A stretch of 25,208 bases of DNA from Sterolibacterium sp964500605 (GTDB lineage: Bacteria > Pseudomonadota > Gammaproteobacteria > Burkholderiales > Rhodocyclaceae). A model generated the notes under the pieces. That model searched no databases. It was not told the origin of the DNA and saw only the letters and a list, made by a program, of their open reading frames with translations. Shown in pieces: positions 15,393 through 23,836 of this stretch (its first letter is position 1; each line of letters opens with the position of its first letter). Location of the stretch: the NCBI GenBank assembly GCA_964500605.1, contig CAZCOS010000030.1:1-25208 (forward strand), written 5' to 3'. The position numbers were made by a program, and so were the translations under genes.

Positions 15393-15419
15393 GTAACGGC
15401 CCGGTCTTTTGAAACTTTA
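15393..15419 (-). promoter_or_regulatory. Sigma-28 (FliA) promoter of fliC
   Basis: On the minus strand TAAAGTTT, an exact 11-base spacer, and GCCGTTAC against the FliA consensus TAAAGTTT-N11-GCCGATAA. The -35 is perfect and the -10 keeps GCCG.TA. The leader to the fliC ATG is about 63 bases. Confidence 0.9.
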
Positions 15420-15593
15420 GTGGTTTTGATGAAAATCTTTGTGGGAGCGGAAGATGCGAGCGCAATCGGGCTTGGCTTTTGATTCTCTCCCTGTGACTGA
15501 AGGGAGTCCCTGGCGGGGATGGCGGGGGGGCCGAAGAGGATTTACTTTGGTCATTGCAGCCCAAGTCCACAGTGACACGCAATGGCACGCCTC

Positions 15594-16850
15594 TTACAAA
15601 TACCCCAGGGGGATCGCCCATAGGTTCTCGCCAAAGGGCACGGCCTGTATTCCGTCATAAAGAACCATGCCCGTCAGAAAGGTTGCCCCGCAGTGGTCAC
15701 GCAGGCGGCGCAAGCCTTTGAAGTCTGCTGAATTCACGGAGGCTGCAGCTTTGACCTCGATGCCGATCAAGTGGCGCAACGGGGACTCAAGCACGAAGTC
15801 GACCTCAATCTGGTCTTTGTCACGGTAGTGAGAAATAAACCAGGGCTCGGAGGACAGGCTCAGAATCTTGAGCAGCTCTCCATACACCCAGCTTTCGAGG
15901 ATTGGGCCGAAACGACTGCGTCCTGATTCGATCAAGATGGGTGTCGCGCGCAGCAAGGTGGCGTGTAGCCCGGCATCCAAGAGGTGTATCTTCGGAGTTT
16001 TGACCAAACGGGTCAGTTCGTTGCGCTGCCAGGCGGGCAAGCGTCTGACCAGATAAAGTTTTTCCAGGATGCCTATGTATTTTTCAGCCGTCTGAAGACT
16101 CAGCCCGAGCTGCCCACCCACCTGACTGAGATTGAGTAGTTGCCCGGACATCACAGCGAGGATGGCCATGAGCTGCGGGAGGCGCGTTGTTTCGTCGATG
16201 CGCGCAACGTCCCGAATGTCACGCTCAATCAACGTGGTTATATAGGATTGTGCCCAGGCTTGTCGTCGTCGAGGTGTTGCGCGGTTGCGCATTTCCGGGT
16301 AACCACCGGCCATGAGATGTGTCACCAGTGCATCTGACGTGAGCGGCGGAATGTCGCTTTGTTGGCAAGACCAGTCTTGTGCCATGGCACGATCAAGAAA
16401 ATCGTTGGGACGATTGGCGATTTCAGCGTTTGATAGCGGCAAAAGGGTGTGGATTTCGATGCGCCCAGCCAAGCTATCCGCGATGGTCGGAAGGCTCATG
16501 ACATTGGCCGAACCCGTCAGCAGGAATCGCCCAGGGCGACGGTCGTTGTCGATGGATTGCTTGAGGGCCAGGAGAAGTTCCGGCGCACGCTGGATTTCAT
16601 CAATGACAGCCCGGTCGAGCCGACGAACGAACCCGGTAGGGTCACTCTTCACGGCGGCAAGCTGGGTGGCGTCGTCCAGAGAAATGTAGGGCAGGTTCGC
16701 TGCGCACTGCCGAACCAAGGTGGTCTTCCCGGATTGTCGCGGCCCGTTGACCAGCACCGCTGGCGTATCGAGCAAGGCTTCCTGTAGCAAGGGGCCCAAG
16801 TGGCGGCAAATCAACGGAGACAGTGCGACAGATTCAGATTGTTCATTCAT
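15594..16850 (-). CDS. AAA_14 / DUF4143 ATP-binding protein
   Basis: A 418-residue protein of a widespread, mostly uncharacterised ATPase family. An AAA+ domain shows Walker A GPRQSGKTT (36-44), Walker B VIDEIQ (82-87) and a sensor-like LLTGSAN (110-116). A middle region with SLQTAEKYIGILEKLYLVRRLP looks like a winged helix. The DUF4143 end contains DQIEVDFVLE...LIGIEVKAA, which resembles the core of a PD-(D/E)XK nuclease fold. The ATG at 16850 is preferred over a TTG ten codons upstream, although neither has a good ribosome binding site; the TTG reading would overlap the nearest promoter repeat. Three direct repeats spaced by 22 bases sit just upstream. It is a single-gene unit beside a repeat-dense gap. 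Cellular function is unknown; DNA-related or toxin-like roles are speculation. Confidence 0.9.
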   Translation of the reverse strand: MNEQSESVALSPLICRHLGPLLQEALLDTPAVLVNGPRQSGKTTLVRQCAANLPYISLDDATQLAAVKSDPTGFVRRLDRAVIDEIQRAPELLLALKQSIDNDRRPGRFLLTGSANVMSLPTIADSLAGRIEIHTLLPLSNAEIANRPNDFLDRAMAQDWSCQQSDIPPLTSDALVTHLMAGGYPEMRNRATPRRRQAWAQSYITTLIERDIRDVARIDETTRLPQLMAILAVMSGQLLNLSQVGGQLGLSLQTAEKYIGILEKLYLVRRLPAWQRNELTRLVKTPKIHLLDAGLHATLLRATPILIESGRSRFGPILESWVYGELLKILSLSSEPWFISHYRDKDQIEVDFVLESPLRHLIGIEVKAAASVNSADFKGLRRLRDHCGATFLTGMVLYDGIQAVPFGENLWAIPLGYL

Positions 16851-16873
16851 CGGTAGTTTGATTGGCAAGTGAT

Positions 16874-16924
16874 CGTCCAAAGTGTATCGGATTTTCGTCC
16901 AATATGAACTTACATACCGTCCAA
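16874..16924. promoter_or_regulatory. Three 22-bp-spaced direct repeats upstream of the AAA_14 gene
   Basis: CGTCCAA occurs at 16874, 16896 and 16918, with exactly 22 bases between starts. Read on the minus strand, copies 2 and 3 share TTCA(T/G)ATTGGACG, and copy 1 is reduced to CTTTGGACG. Two-helical-turn spacing puts all copies on one face of the DNA, as for a regulator binding cooperatively. They lie 24-74 bases before the ATG, where the promoter should be. Confidence 0.65.
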
Positions 16925-16949
16925 TCTGAAGTGTTGCAAAGAAAAAGGG

Positions 16950-17136
16950 TTACAGAAAAAGGGGTTAGGTCTTGCATTTACAGAAAAAGGGGTTAGGTCT
17001 TGCATTCAAGCATATTCATCGTTCATTGGGCTAGGATTTTGCTGCGCCCACCACGAAATGTGTTTGTGCAAGACCTGACCCCTTTTTGTGCTTTTTGTTT
17101 TTCTTTTTGTTTTTTTGCTTGACCCCTTTTTGTTCT
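16950..17136. repeat. AGGTCTTGCA / AGACCTGACCCC inverted repeat cluster
   Basis: A 28-base unit (containing GAAAAAGGGGTTAGGTCTTG) occurs twice head-to-tail without a spacer (16950-16977, 16978-17005). An inverted copy with one change in its 21-base core lies at 17067-17090, and a partial copy (TTGACCCCTTTTTGTTC) at 17119-17135. This GGGGT(C)AGGTCTTGCA motif is, from memory, common around REP-associated tyrosine transposases in proteobacteria, but no transposase is present in the 61 bases between the inverted copies. It forms half of the 612-base gene-free gap 16851-17462; I find no gene in that gap. Confidence 0.65.
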
Positions 17137-17156
17137 TTCCCCGCCCCCCATTCCTT

Positions 17157-17378
17157 GTCATTGCGGGCTTGACCCGCAATCCCAAACCCCGTGTGAAAGA
17201 TTGCGGGTCTGACTCGCAATGACGGGTTGGGTTGTGTGGGGTTGGGGGTGAGGAGATTGCGGGTCAAGCCCGCAATGACAGGCTGAGGGGGCGTGGGGAG
17301 ATTGCGGGTCGAGCCCGCAATGACAGGTTGTGGGGGTTGAATTGGGGCGAAAGATTGCGGGTCGGGCCCTCAATGACG
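17157..17378. repeat. Five dispersed ATTGCGGG palindromes
   Basis: Copies at about 17157-17182, 17199-17223, 17253-17279, 17299-17325 and 17352-17378. The first is in the orientation GTCATTGCGGGCTTGACCCGC; the other four are inverted (ATTGCGGGTC...GCAATGACAGG). Each forms an eight-base hairpin; the last carries a mismatch. They are the same family as the 47-bp tandem array at 11157-11332 but with irregular spacers of 17-30 bases. Confidence 0.8.
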
Positions 17379-17462
17379 GGTTGGGATTGAACGGTTGTTT
17401 TCCGTCGCCTGTATCGAAGTTTGGCGGTCGTTCATTGGCGGACTGACCGCCATTCTCGGGGA

Positions 17463-17903
17463 TTACGAGAGGCTGGCGAGGCCAAATTGCACAGCCTTCG
17501 CGTAGAGCCAGGCGAAGGTGGCGTTGCTGAGTGCGAGTGGAAGCCAAAGCTGCCGAAGCTCGATGCCGAGCCAGCGCAAGGCGACGAGGATGGGTTCCTG
17601 CCCGACCAGGGCGTTGCCGATGGTGAGCCCGCCCCAGATGCCCCATCGCTGGGCAAGGGCTTGATTCTTTGGGCTGCGCATCCGTTCGATCCATCGGTGG
17701 ATGAAGCCGAGCTGGGTGCTTTTTCCGGCCAGCCAGGCGACGATCAGGCCCTCTGTGAAACTAGCAAGGGCAACGACGGGGAGCAGGAAGGACAGGGGAA
17801 TCTTCGCTTCCATGCCCACGAATACGGCTGCAGAGGGGCCGAGGATGAGGTTGGGGGTCATCGAGAGCAGGATGATGCTCGCCCAGGTTCCGGCGGTGGT
17901 CAT
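17463..17903 (-). CDS. Small polytopic membrane protein, possible Sm_multidrug_ex family
   Basis: A 146-residue hydrophobic protein with about four membrane segments: residues about 7-30, 36-58, 88-105 and 118-140, separated by a short basic loop (RWIERMRSPKNQ). The first segment has TPNLILGPSAAVFVGME. It resembles in size and layout the small multidrug-export-type COG2426 proteins, but I cannot confirm that family by eye and assign no substrate. The ATG at 17903 follows AGGAG with normal spacing. It is alone: the repeat gap lies downstream and a palindrome separates it from the next upstream gene. Probably a real gene because of the clear membrane pattern and ribosome binding site. Confidence 0.7.
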   Translation of the reverse strand: MTTAGTWASIILLSMTPNLILGPSAAVFVGMEAKIPLSFLLPVVALASFTEGLIVAWLAGKSTQLGFIHRWIERMRSPKNQALAQRWGIWGGLTIGNALVGQEPILVALRWLGIELRQLWLPLALSNATFAWLYAKAVQFGLASLS

Positions 17904-17976
17904 GGTGTGCTCCTGATCTGCTGGATGGATTTTTATGGGTCGGGCGCGATGAAGGTGAATCTTGCATCCGAACTGC

Positions 17977-18001
17977 GGGCGGCCGCAAGGGCTGCCCCTA
18001 C
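17977..18001. repeat. GTAGGGGC-ended palindrome, copy 4
   Basis: Arms GGGCGGCC / GGCTGCCC (one G-T pair) with loop GCAAG, ending CCCCTAC. It lies 33 bases before the DUF4197 stop and is the inverted partner of the copy at 18775, so that the DUF4197 gene is bracketed by the pair. Confidence 0.7.
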
Positions 18002-18034
18002 AGGTGGCGGTTCATGGATCAATGCGTCGAGTCG

Positions 18035-18721
18035 TTATCTGAGCAGGCCGAAAGTCTTTCGGGCGAGGCGGCCTGCGGCTTCGATGGGGTTCTGGCGGAT
18101 GGCGCGTTCTTCTTCGGCAATGAGGGTGTAGAGGCCGTCCAGTGTTTTCCGGGTGACGTAGGCATCGAGATGTTCGTCTTCTTCGATCAGGCCCAGCTTC
18201 GCGCCTCGCGAGACGAATTGGTCATATTTTTCCGCAACACGGACTTTGGCGACGGCTTTCTGGACGATGGGTTTGAAGCGGGCGGTGAGTGGTTCTGCGG
18301 TGACACGCCGGAAATACTGGGTTGCGGCATCGTCGCCGCCCGTCAGGATGCCTTTGACATCTTCGACGCTCATTTGTTTGACGGCGTTGACGAGGAGTGT
18401 TTTGGCTTCGGGCACGGCGGCTTCGGCGGCGCGGTTCATGGCGAGGATGAGTTCATCGGCCTGTTTGCCCATGCCGACCTTACGCAGCAATCCTTCCGCC
18501 TTCGCCAGATTTTCAGGCAGGGGAATCCGGACTTTTGGGTTGTTGAGGAAGCCATCGGACTGGCCCAGCGTGCCGACGGCTTTTTGTACGCCTTGGGTCA
18601 GGGCTTCCTTGAGCCCGCCTTGTGCGTCTTTGTTGCTGAGGCTTTCAAGCGTCAGCGCGTGGGCCGTGGCGGTGAGGAAAAAGAGAAAAAGGGATAGCAG
18701 TACGCGTCGGGTGATCATCAT
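18035..18721 (-). CDS. DUF4197 domain exported protein
   Basis: A 228-residue protein of the DUF4197 family, common in beta- and gammaproteobacteria and without a known function. A signal peptide (about residues 1-22, ITRRVLLSLFLFFLTATAHA with an AHA cleavage site) indicates export to the periplasm. The mature part is helical and shows the family's GLKEALTQGVQKAVGTLGQSDGF start, a PLPENLAKAEGLLRKVGMG segment and ATQYFRRVTAEPLTARFKPIV. The tandem ATGATG start follows AGGAG; I chose the first ATG (six-base spacing), the second being equally possible. The longer reading runs through the palindrome at 18775 and is rejected. It stands alone between two inverted palindromes. Confidence 0.88.
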   Translation of the reverse strand: MMITRRVLLSLFLFFLTATAHALTLESLSNKDAQGGLKEALTQGVQKAVGTLGQSDGFLNNPKVRIPLPENLAKAEGLLRKVGMGKQADELILAMNRAAEAAVPEAKTLLVNAVKQMSVEDVKGILTGGDDAATQYFRRVTAEPLTARFKPIVQKAVAKVRVAEKYDQFVSRGAKLGLIEEDEHLDAYVTRKTLDGLYTLIAEEERAIRQNPIEAAGRLARKTFGLLR

Positions 18722-18774
18722 GATGTTCTCCTGTTTCGGTTTCTTTTTTTCGATCGATGGATGTGTCGTCGCCT

Positions 18775-18799
18775 GTAGGGGCAGCCCTTGCGGCTGCCC
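18775..18799. repeat. GTAGGGGC-ended palindrome, copy 5
   Basis: Arms GGGCAGCC / GGCTGCCC with loop CTTGC, beginning GTAGGGGC. It lies between glmM and the DUF4197 gene. Its hairpin would also lie at the 3' end of the glmM message, about 45 bases past the stop, but there is no U-run. Confidence 0.75.
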
Positions 18800-18842
18800 G
18801 TGATCCAGATACAAAATTTAAGCCGGATCAATAGGTTACTTT

Positions 18843-20210
18843 TCAGTTTCCATGTCCCACCGCGCGGCGGACGGCTTCGGCGAGGTGTTCGGCCCAGTGT
18901 TTGACTTCTTCTGCGCGCTCGCCTTCGACCATGACGCGCAGTAATGGCTCGGTTCCGGAGGGGCGCAGGAGAATGCGGCCACGACCTTCCAGCGCGGATT
19001 GCACCGCCTGATTTGCCGCTTCGATGCTGGGATCGCTGCGCCAGTCGAAGCCTTGGGGCAGGCGGACGTTGATGAGCCGTTGCGGGTACATGGTGAGATC
19101 CGCGCAGGCTTCGGCCAGGGTCTGGTTCTGCCGACGCAAGGCAGCGAGGACTTGCAAGGCGGCGACGATGCCATCTCCGGTGGTGTGGCGGTCGAGGCAG
19201 ATGATGTGGCCGGAGTTTTCGCCTCCGAGGGTCCATCCACGCGCTTGCAGCATTTCGAGGACGTAACGGTCGCCTACCTTGGCCCGTTCGAATGTGATGC
19301 CGCGCCGGGCGAGGGCGTGTTCAAAGCCCAGATTGCTCATGAGCGTGCCGACCACGCCTTCACCCGGTTTGAAACTGCGGGCTTGGGCGATGATGTAAAG
19401 AAGCTGGTCGCCGTCGTAGAGTGTGCCGCGGGCGTCTGACATCAGCAGGCGGTCTGCGTCGCCATCGAGCGCGATCCCCAGATCAGCCTGGTTTTCCAGC
19501 ACGGCCCGGCGCAGGCTTTCTCCGGAAGTCGCTCCGACGCCGTCGTTGATGTTCAGTCCGTTGGGACAGACCCCCACGGGGACGACTTCCGCACCGAGTT
19601 CGTGAAACACGCTGGGGGCGACGATGTAGCCCGCACCGTGGGCGCAATCGACGGCAATCTTGAGTCCGCGCAGGTTGAGTTCGTTCGGGAAGGTGCTTTT
19701 GCAGAATTCGATGTAGCGGCCCTGGGCATCGGTGATGCGGCGCGCGCGCCCAAGGTGGGCGGAATCCTTGCAGCCCATGGGTTGATCGAGCCGTTCTTCG
19801 ATTTTTTGTTCCATTGCGTCCGGGAGCTTGTTGCCTTCTCCGGAAAAGAATTTGATGCCGTTGTCGTGGTAAGGGTTGTGGGAGGCAGAGATGACCACAC
19901 CGGCCTGAAGCCGCAGGGCGCGGGTGAGGTAGGCCACGGCGGGCGTTGGCATTGGGCCGGAGAGCATGACATCGACCCCGGCGGCGGAAAACCCGGCTTC
20001 GAGCGCGCCTTCGAGCAGGTAGCCGGAAACGCGGGTGTCCTTGCCGATCAGGACGGTGGGGCGTTCGACCCCGCCCGCTTCGCTGCGCCAGTCGTGTTCC
20101 ATCAGGACGGTTCCGGCGGCGTAGCCCAACCGCATGACGAAATCCGGCGTGATCGGCATCTGGCCCACCAGACCGCGCACACCATCGGTTCCAAAGTATT
20201 TACGGCTCAT
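18843..20210 (-). CDS. glmM: Phosphoglucosamine mutase GlmM
   Basis: GlmM converts glucosamine-6-phosphate to glucosamine-1-phosphate for UDP-GlcNAc, peptidoglycan and LPS synthesis in the cytoplasm. The 455-residue product has the full alpha-D-phosphohexomutase set: FGTDGVRG at the start, ISASHNPYHDNGIKFFSGEG with the catalytic phosphoserine at about 110, the magnesium loop ALDGDADR, the sugar-binding GGENSGHI, and the phosphate-binding RPSGTEPLLRVM near the end. It starts inside folP (11-base overlap) with AAGGA in the folP end as ribosome binding site, so translation is probably coupled. folP-glmM is a conserved pair. Nothing odd is seen. Confidence 0.97.
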   Translation of the reverse strand: MSRKYFGTDGVRGLVGQMPITPDFVMRLGYAAGTVLMEHDWRSEAGGVERPTVLIGKDTRVSGYLLEGALEAGFSAAGVDVMLSGPMPTPAVAYLTRALRLQAGVVISASHNPYHDNGIKFFSGEGNKLPDAMEQKIEERLDQPMGCKDSAHLGRARRITDAQGRYIEFCKSTFPNELNLRGLKIAVDCAHGAGYIVAPSVFHELGAEVVPVGVCPNGLNINDGVGATSGESLRRAVLENQADLGIALDGDADRLLMSDARGTLYDGDQLLYIIAQARSFKPGEGVVGTLMSNLGFEHALARRGITFERAKVGDRYVLEMLQARGWTLGGENSGHIICLDRHTTGDGIVAALQVLAALRRQNQTLAEACADLTMYPQRLINVRLPQGFDWRSDPSIEAANQAVQSALEGRGRILLRPSGTEPLLRVMVEGERAEEVKHWAEHLAEAVRRAVGHGN

Positions 20211-21060
20211 GATGAGTTTCCTTGTTTTCTAAGGCTTGAAGTAGGGTTAGCACGTCGCGTGTGGCGGCGACATCATGCACCCGCACGATGGCCGCTCCAT
20301 TTTTCACAGCCAGCAGGGCTGCCGCGAGGCTGGCGGGCAGACGGGCTTCGGGTGGGCGGCCCGTGAGTTGTCCGAGCATGGATTTTCGTGAAAGCCCAAC
20401 CAGTAAGGGATAGCCTTTCAGTTCATCCACGACAAGCTGCGCCAGACCTCGCAGAAGGGTAAGGTTGTGTTCGAGCGTTTTGCCAAAACCAAAACCGGGG
20501 TCGATCAAAATTCTGTTCTTGTCGATCCCGGCGGCGCGCGCCACCGTGACCCGTTGGGCAAGAAAATCCCGGACTTCGCCCAGGACGTCGGTGTAATGCG
20601 GGGCCTGCTGCATGGTGCGAGGCTCGCCCTGCATGTGCATGAGGCAGAGGGCGCAGCGGCTTTGCGCCACGGCCTCCAGCGCACCGGGGTTTTGCAAGGC
20701 GGCGATGTCGTTGATCATGTCGGCCCCTGCGTCCAGGGCGGCCTGCATCACGGCGGGCTTCAGGGTGTCGACGGAAAGGGGAACACCACAATCACGCAGC
20801 CCTTCGAGTACGGGGATGACTCTTGCGAGTTCCTGTTCGAGGCTGACGGGTTCAGCCCCCGGCCGGGAGGATTCGCCGCCGATGTCGAGCATGTCGGCTC
20901 CTTCTTCGACAAGACGCCGACCGTGGGCAATGGCGCGGGCGGTATCCGCACCCAGGCCGTCACCGGAAACGGAGTCGTCGGTGAGATTGACGATGCCCAT
21001 GATCCGGGGGCGGGTCAGGTCAATCTCGAAGCGGCCGCAGCGAAGGAGGTAGGAGGGCAC
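20200..21060 (-). CDS. folP: Dihydropteroate synthase FolP, divergent pABA loop
   Basis: FolP condenses pABA with dihydropterin pyrophosphate to dihydropteroate; it is the sulfonamide target. The 286-residue TIM-barrel shows MGIVNLT...S (about 21-30), ADMLDIGGESSRPGAEPVS, PLSVDTLKPAV, ADMINDIAAL, LMHMQGEP, DPGFGFGKTLEHN and IVRVHDV. The first loop departs from the usual NVTPDSFSDGG: it reads NLTDDSVSGDG, with Asp for Pro and Val at the position of E. coli Phe28, a residue linked to sulfonamide resistance. The start is GTG at 21060, without a clear ribosome binding site and just after an intrinsic-terminator-like hairpin. It overlaps glmM by 11 bases. All other catalytic features are intact, so an active enzyme is expected. 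Confidence 0.95.
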   Translation of the reverse strand: MPSYLLRCGRFEIDLTRPRIMGIVNLTDDSVSGDGLGADTARAIAHGRRLVEEGADMLDIGGESSRPGAEPVSLEQELARVIPVLEGLRDCGVPLSVDTLKPAVMQAALDAGADMINDIAALQNPGALEAVAQSRCALCLMHMQGEPRTMQQAPHYTDVLGEVRDFLAQRVTVARAAGIDKNRILIDPGFGFGKTLEHNLTLLRGLAQLVVDELKGYPLLVGLSRKSMLGQLTGRPPEARLPASLAAALLAVKNGAAIVRVHDVAATRDVLTLLQALENKETHHEP

Positions 21061-21064
21061 GATG

Positions 21065-21089
21065 AAAAAAGGCCGCGCATCGCACGGCC
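21065..21089 (-). terminator. Terminator-like hairpin between ftsH and folP
   Basis: On the minus strand GGCCGTGC-GAT-GCGCGGCC forms an eight-base-pair stem (one G-U) followed directly by TTTTTT. It is 20 bases past the ftsH stop, and the T-run ends four bases before the folP GTG. It should uncouple ftsH from folP-glmM at least partly, and may hide or replace a folP ribosome binding site. Confidence 0.75.
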
Positions 21090-21108
21090 CGGGAGGAGGA
21101 GGGGCTTT

Positions 21109-22998
<1,890 letters not shown>

Positions 22999-23099
22999 GC
23001 TGTTCCTTCCGGCAAGATGCCGAAGCCTTCATAAGCAAACGATGATTGTAGAGCCCTTCGATAAGCGGTGCAATGAAGCCCGCCTGCGGATTATTTTGA

Positions 23100-23123
23100 T
23101 GCGGTTTTTGTTGCGGTTTTTGT
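23100..23123. repeat. 12-bp tandem repeat in rlmE-ftsH spacer
   Basis: TGCGGTTTTTGT is repeated twice without a spacer. On the coding (minus) strand it gives A-rich ACAAAAACCGCA units about 100 bases before the ftsH ATG. It could be slippage-prone or part of an untranslated leader; no function can be assigned. I see no convincing promoter or terminator in the 161-base spacer. Confidence 0.5.
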
Positions 23124-23159
23124 ACGCTTTTGCCTTCGTTGAAACTTTTGTTCAGCAGT

Positions 23160-23780
23160 TCAGCGGCGTTTGCGCCTTGCCAGCAGGAAGTTTTCCGCGC
23201 TGCGGTCGCGCGAGGCTTCCGGCTTGCGAACCTGTATGACTTCAAACACTTCGCGCAAGGCTTCGCGCAATTCCATATATCCCGCCCCCTGAAAAACCTT
23301 GACCAGCAAATCGCCCCCGGGTTTGAGATGAGCCCGGGCAAACTCGAGTGTGAGCTCGGCCAGACCCATCACGCGCGACTGGTCGACGAGCTGTACTCCC
23401 GACATATTGGGGGCCATGTCGGATAAAACAAGGTCGACTTCGCGCCCTTCGAGCCCGGCTTCGAGTTGATGCAGCACGTCGTCTTCCCGAAAGTCGCCTT
23501 GAAGGAAGCGCACGCCTTCCAGAGGCTCGATCGGCAGCAGATCGAGCGCGAACAGGCGGCCATGCGGCTGGATGCGGCGGATGGCGTATTGCGACCAGCT
23601 CCCCGGTGCTGCACCCAGGTCGACAACAGTCATACCAGGCTTGAGTAGATGGTCTTTTTCGTCGATTTCCTTGAGTTTGAACACCGCCCGGGAACGCCAG
23701 CCTTCGGCCTTGGCACGTTGAACGAAGGGGTCGGTGACATGCTCATGCAGCCAGGCTTTATTACTTTTGTGCTTTTTCAC
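23160..23780 (-). CDS. rlmE: 23S rRNA (U2552) 2'-O-methyltransferase RlmE (FtsJ)
   Basis: RlmE uses SAM to methylate the ribose of U2552 in the 23S rRNA A-loop, a late step in 50S assembly. The 206-residue product has the family N-terminus WLHEHVTDPFVQRAKAEGWRSRA, SAM motif I VVDLGAAPGSWSQYA, the LSDMAPNMSG motif with the catalytic Asp, and LLVKVFQGAGY with the catalytic Lys, completing the K-D-K-E set. The start is GTG at 23780 (MKKHKSNKAW), with no strong ribosome binding site. It diverges from yhbY across 56 bases and precedes ftsH, the order seen in E. coli. Confidence 0.96.
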   Translation of the reverse strand: MKKHKSNKAWLHEHVTDPFVQRAKAEGWRSRAVFKLKEIDEKDHLLKPGMTVVDLGAAPGSWSQYAIRRIQPHGRLFALDLLPIEPLEGVRFLQGDFREDDVLHQLEAGLEGREVDLVLSDMAPNMSGVQLVDQSRVMGLAELTLEFARAHLKPGGDLLVKVFQGAGYMELREALREVFEVIQVRKPEASRDRSAENFLLARRKRR

Positions 23781-23836
23781 GGTGAGATGAGGACTCGGGG
23801 GAGGCAGAGCATCTGGGAGTCCATTAGAATACGCGG

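Noticed and set aside
17158..17694. Open frame of 178 codons on the minus strand through the palindromes
   Set aside because: It is made of repeat translations and the antisense frame of the small membrane protein gene.
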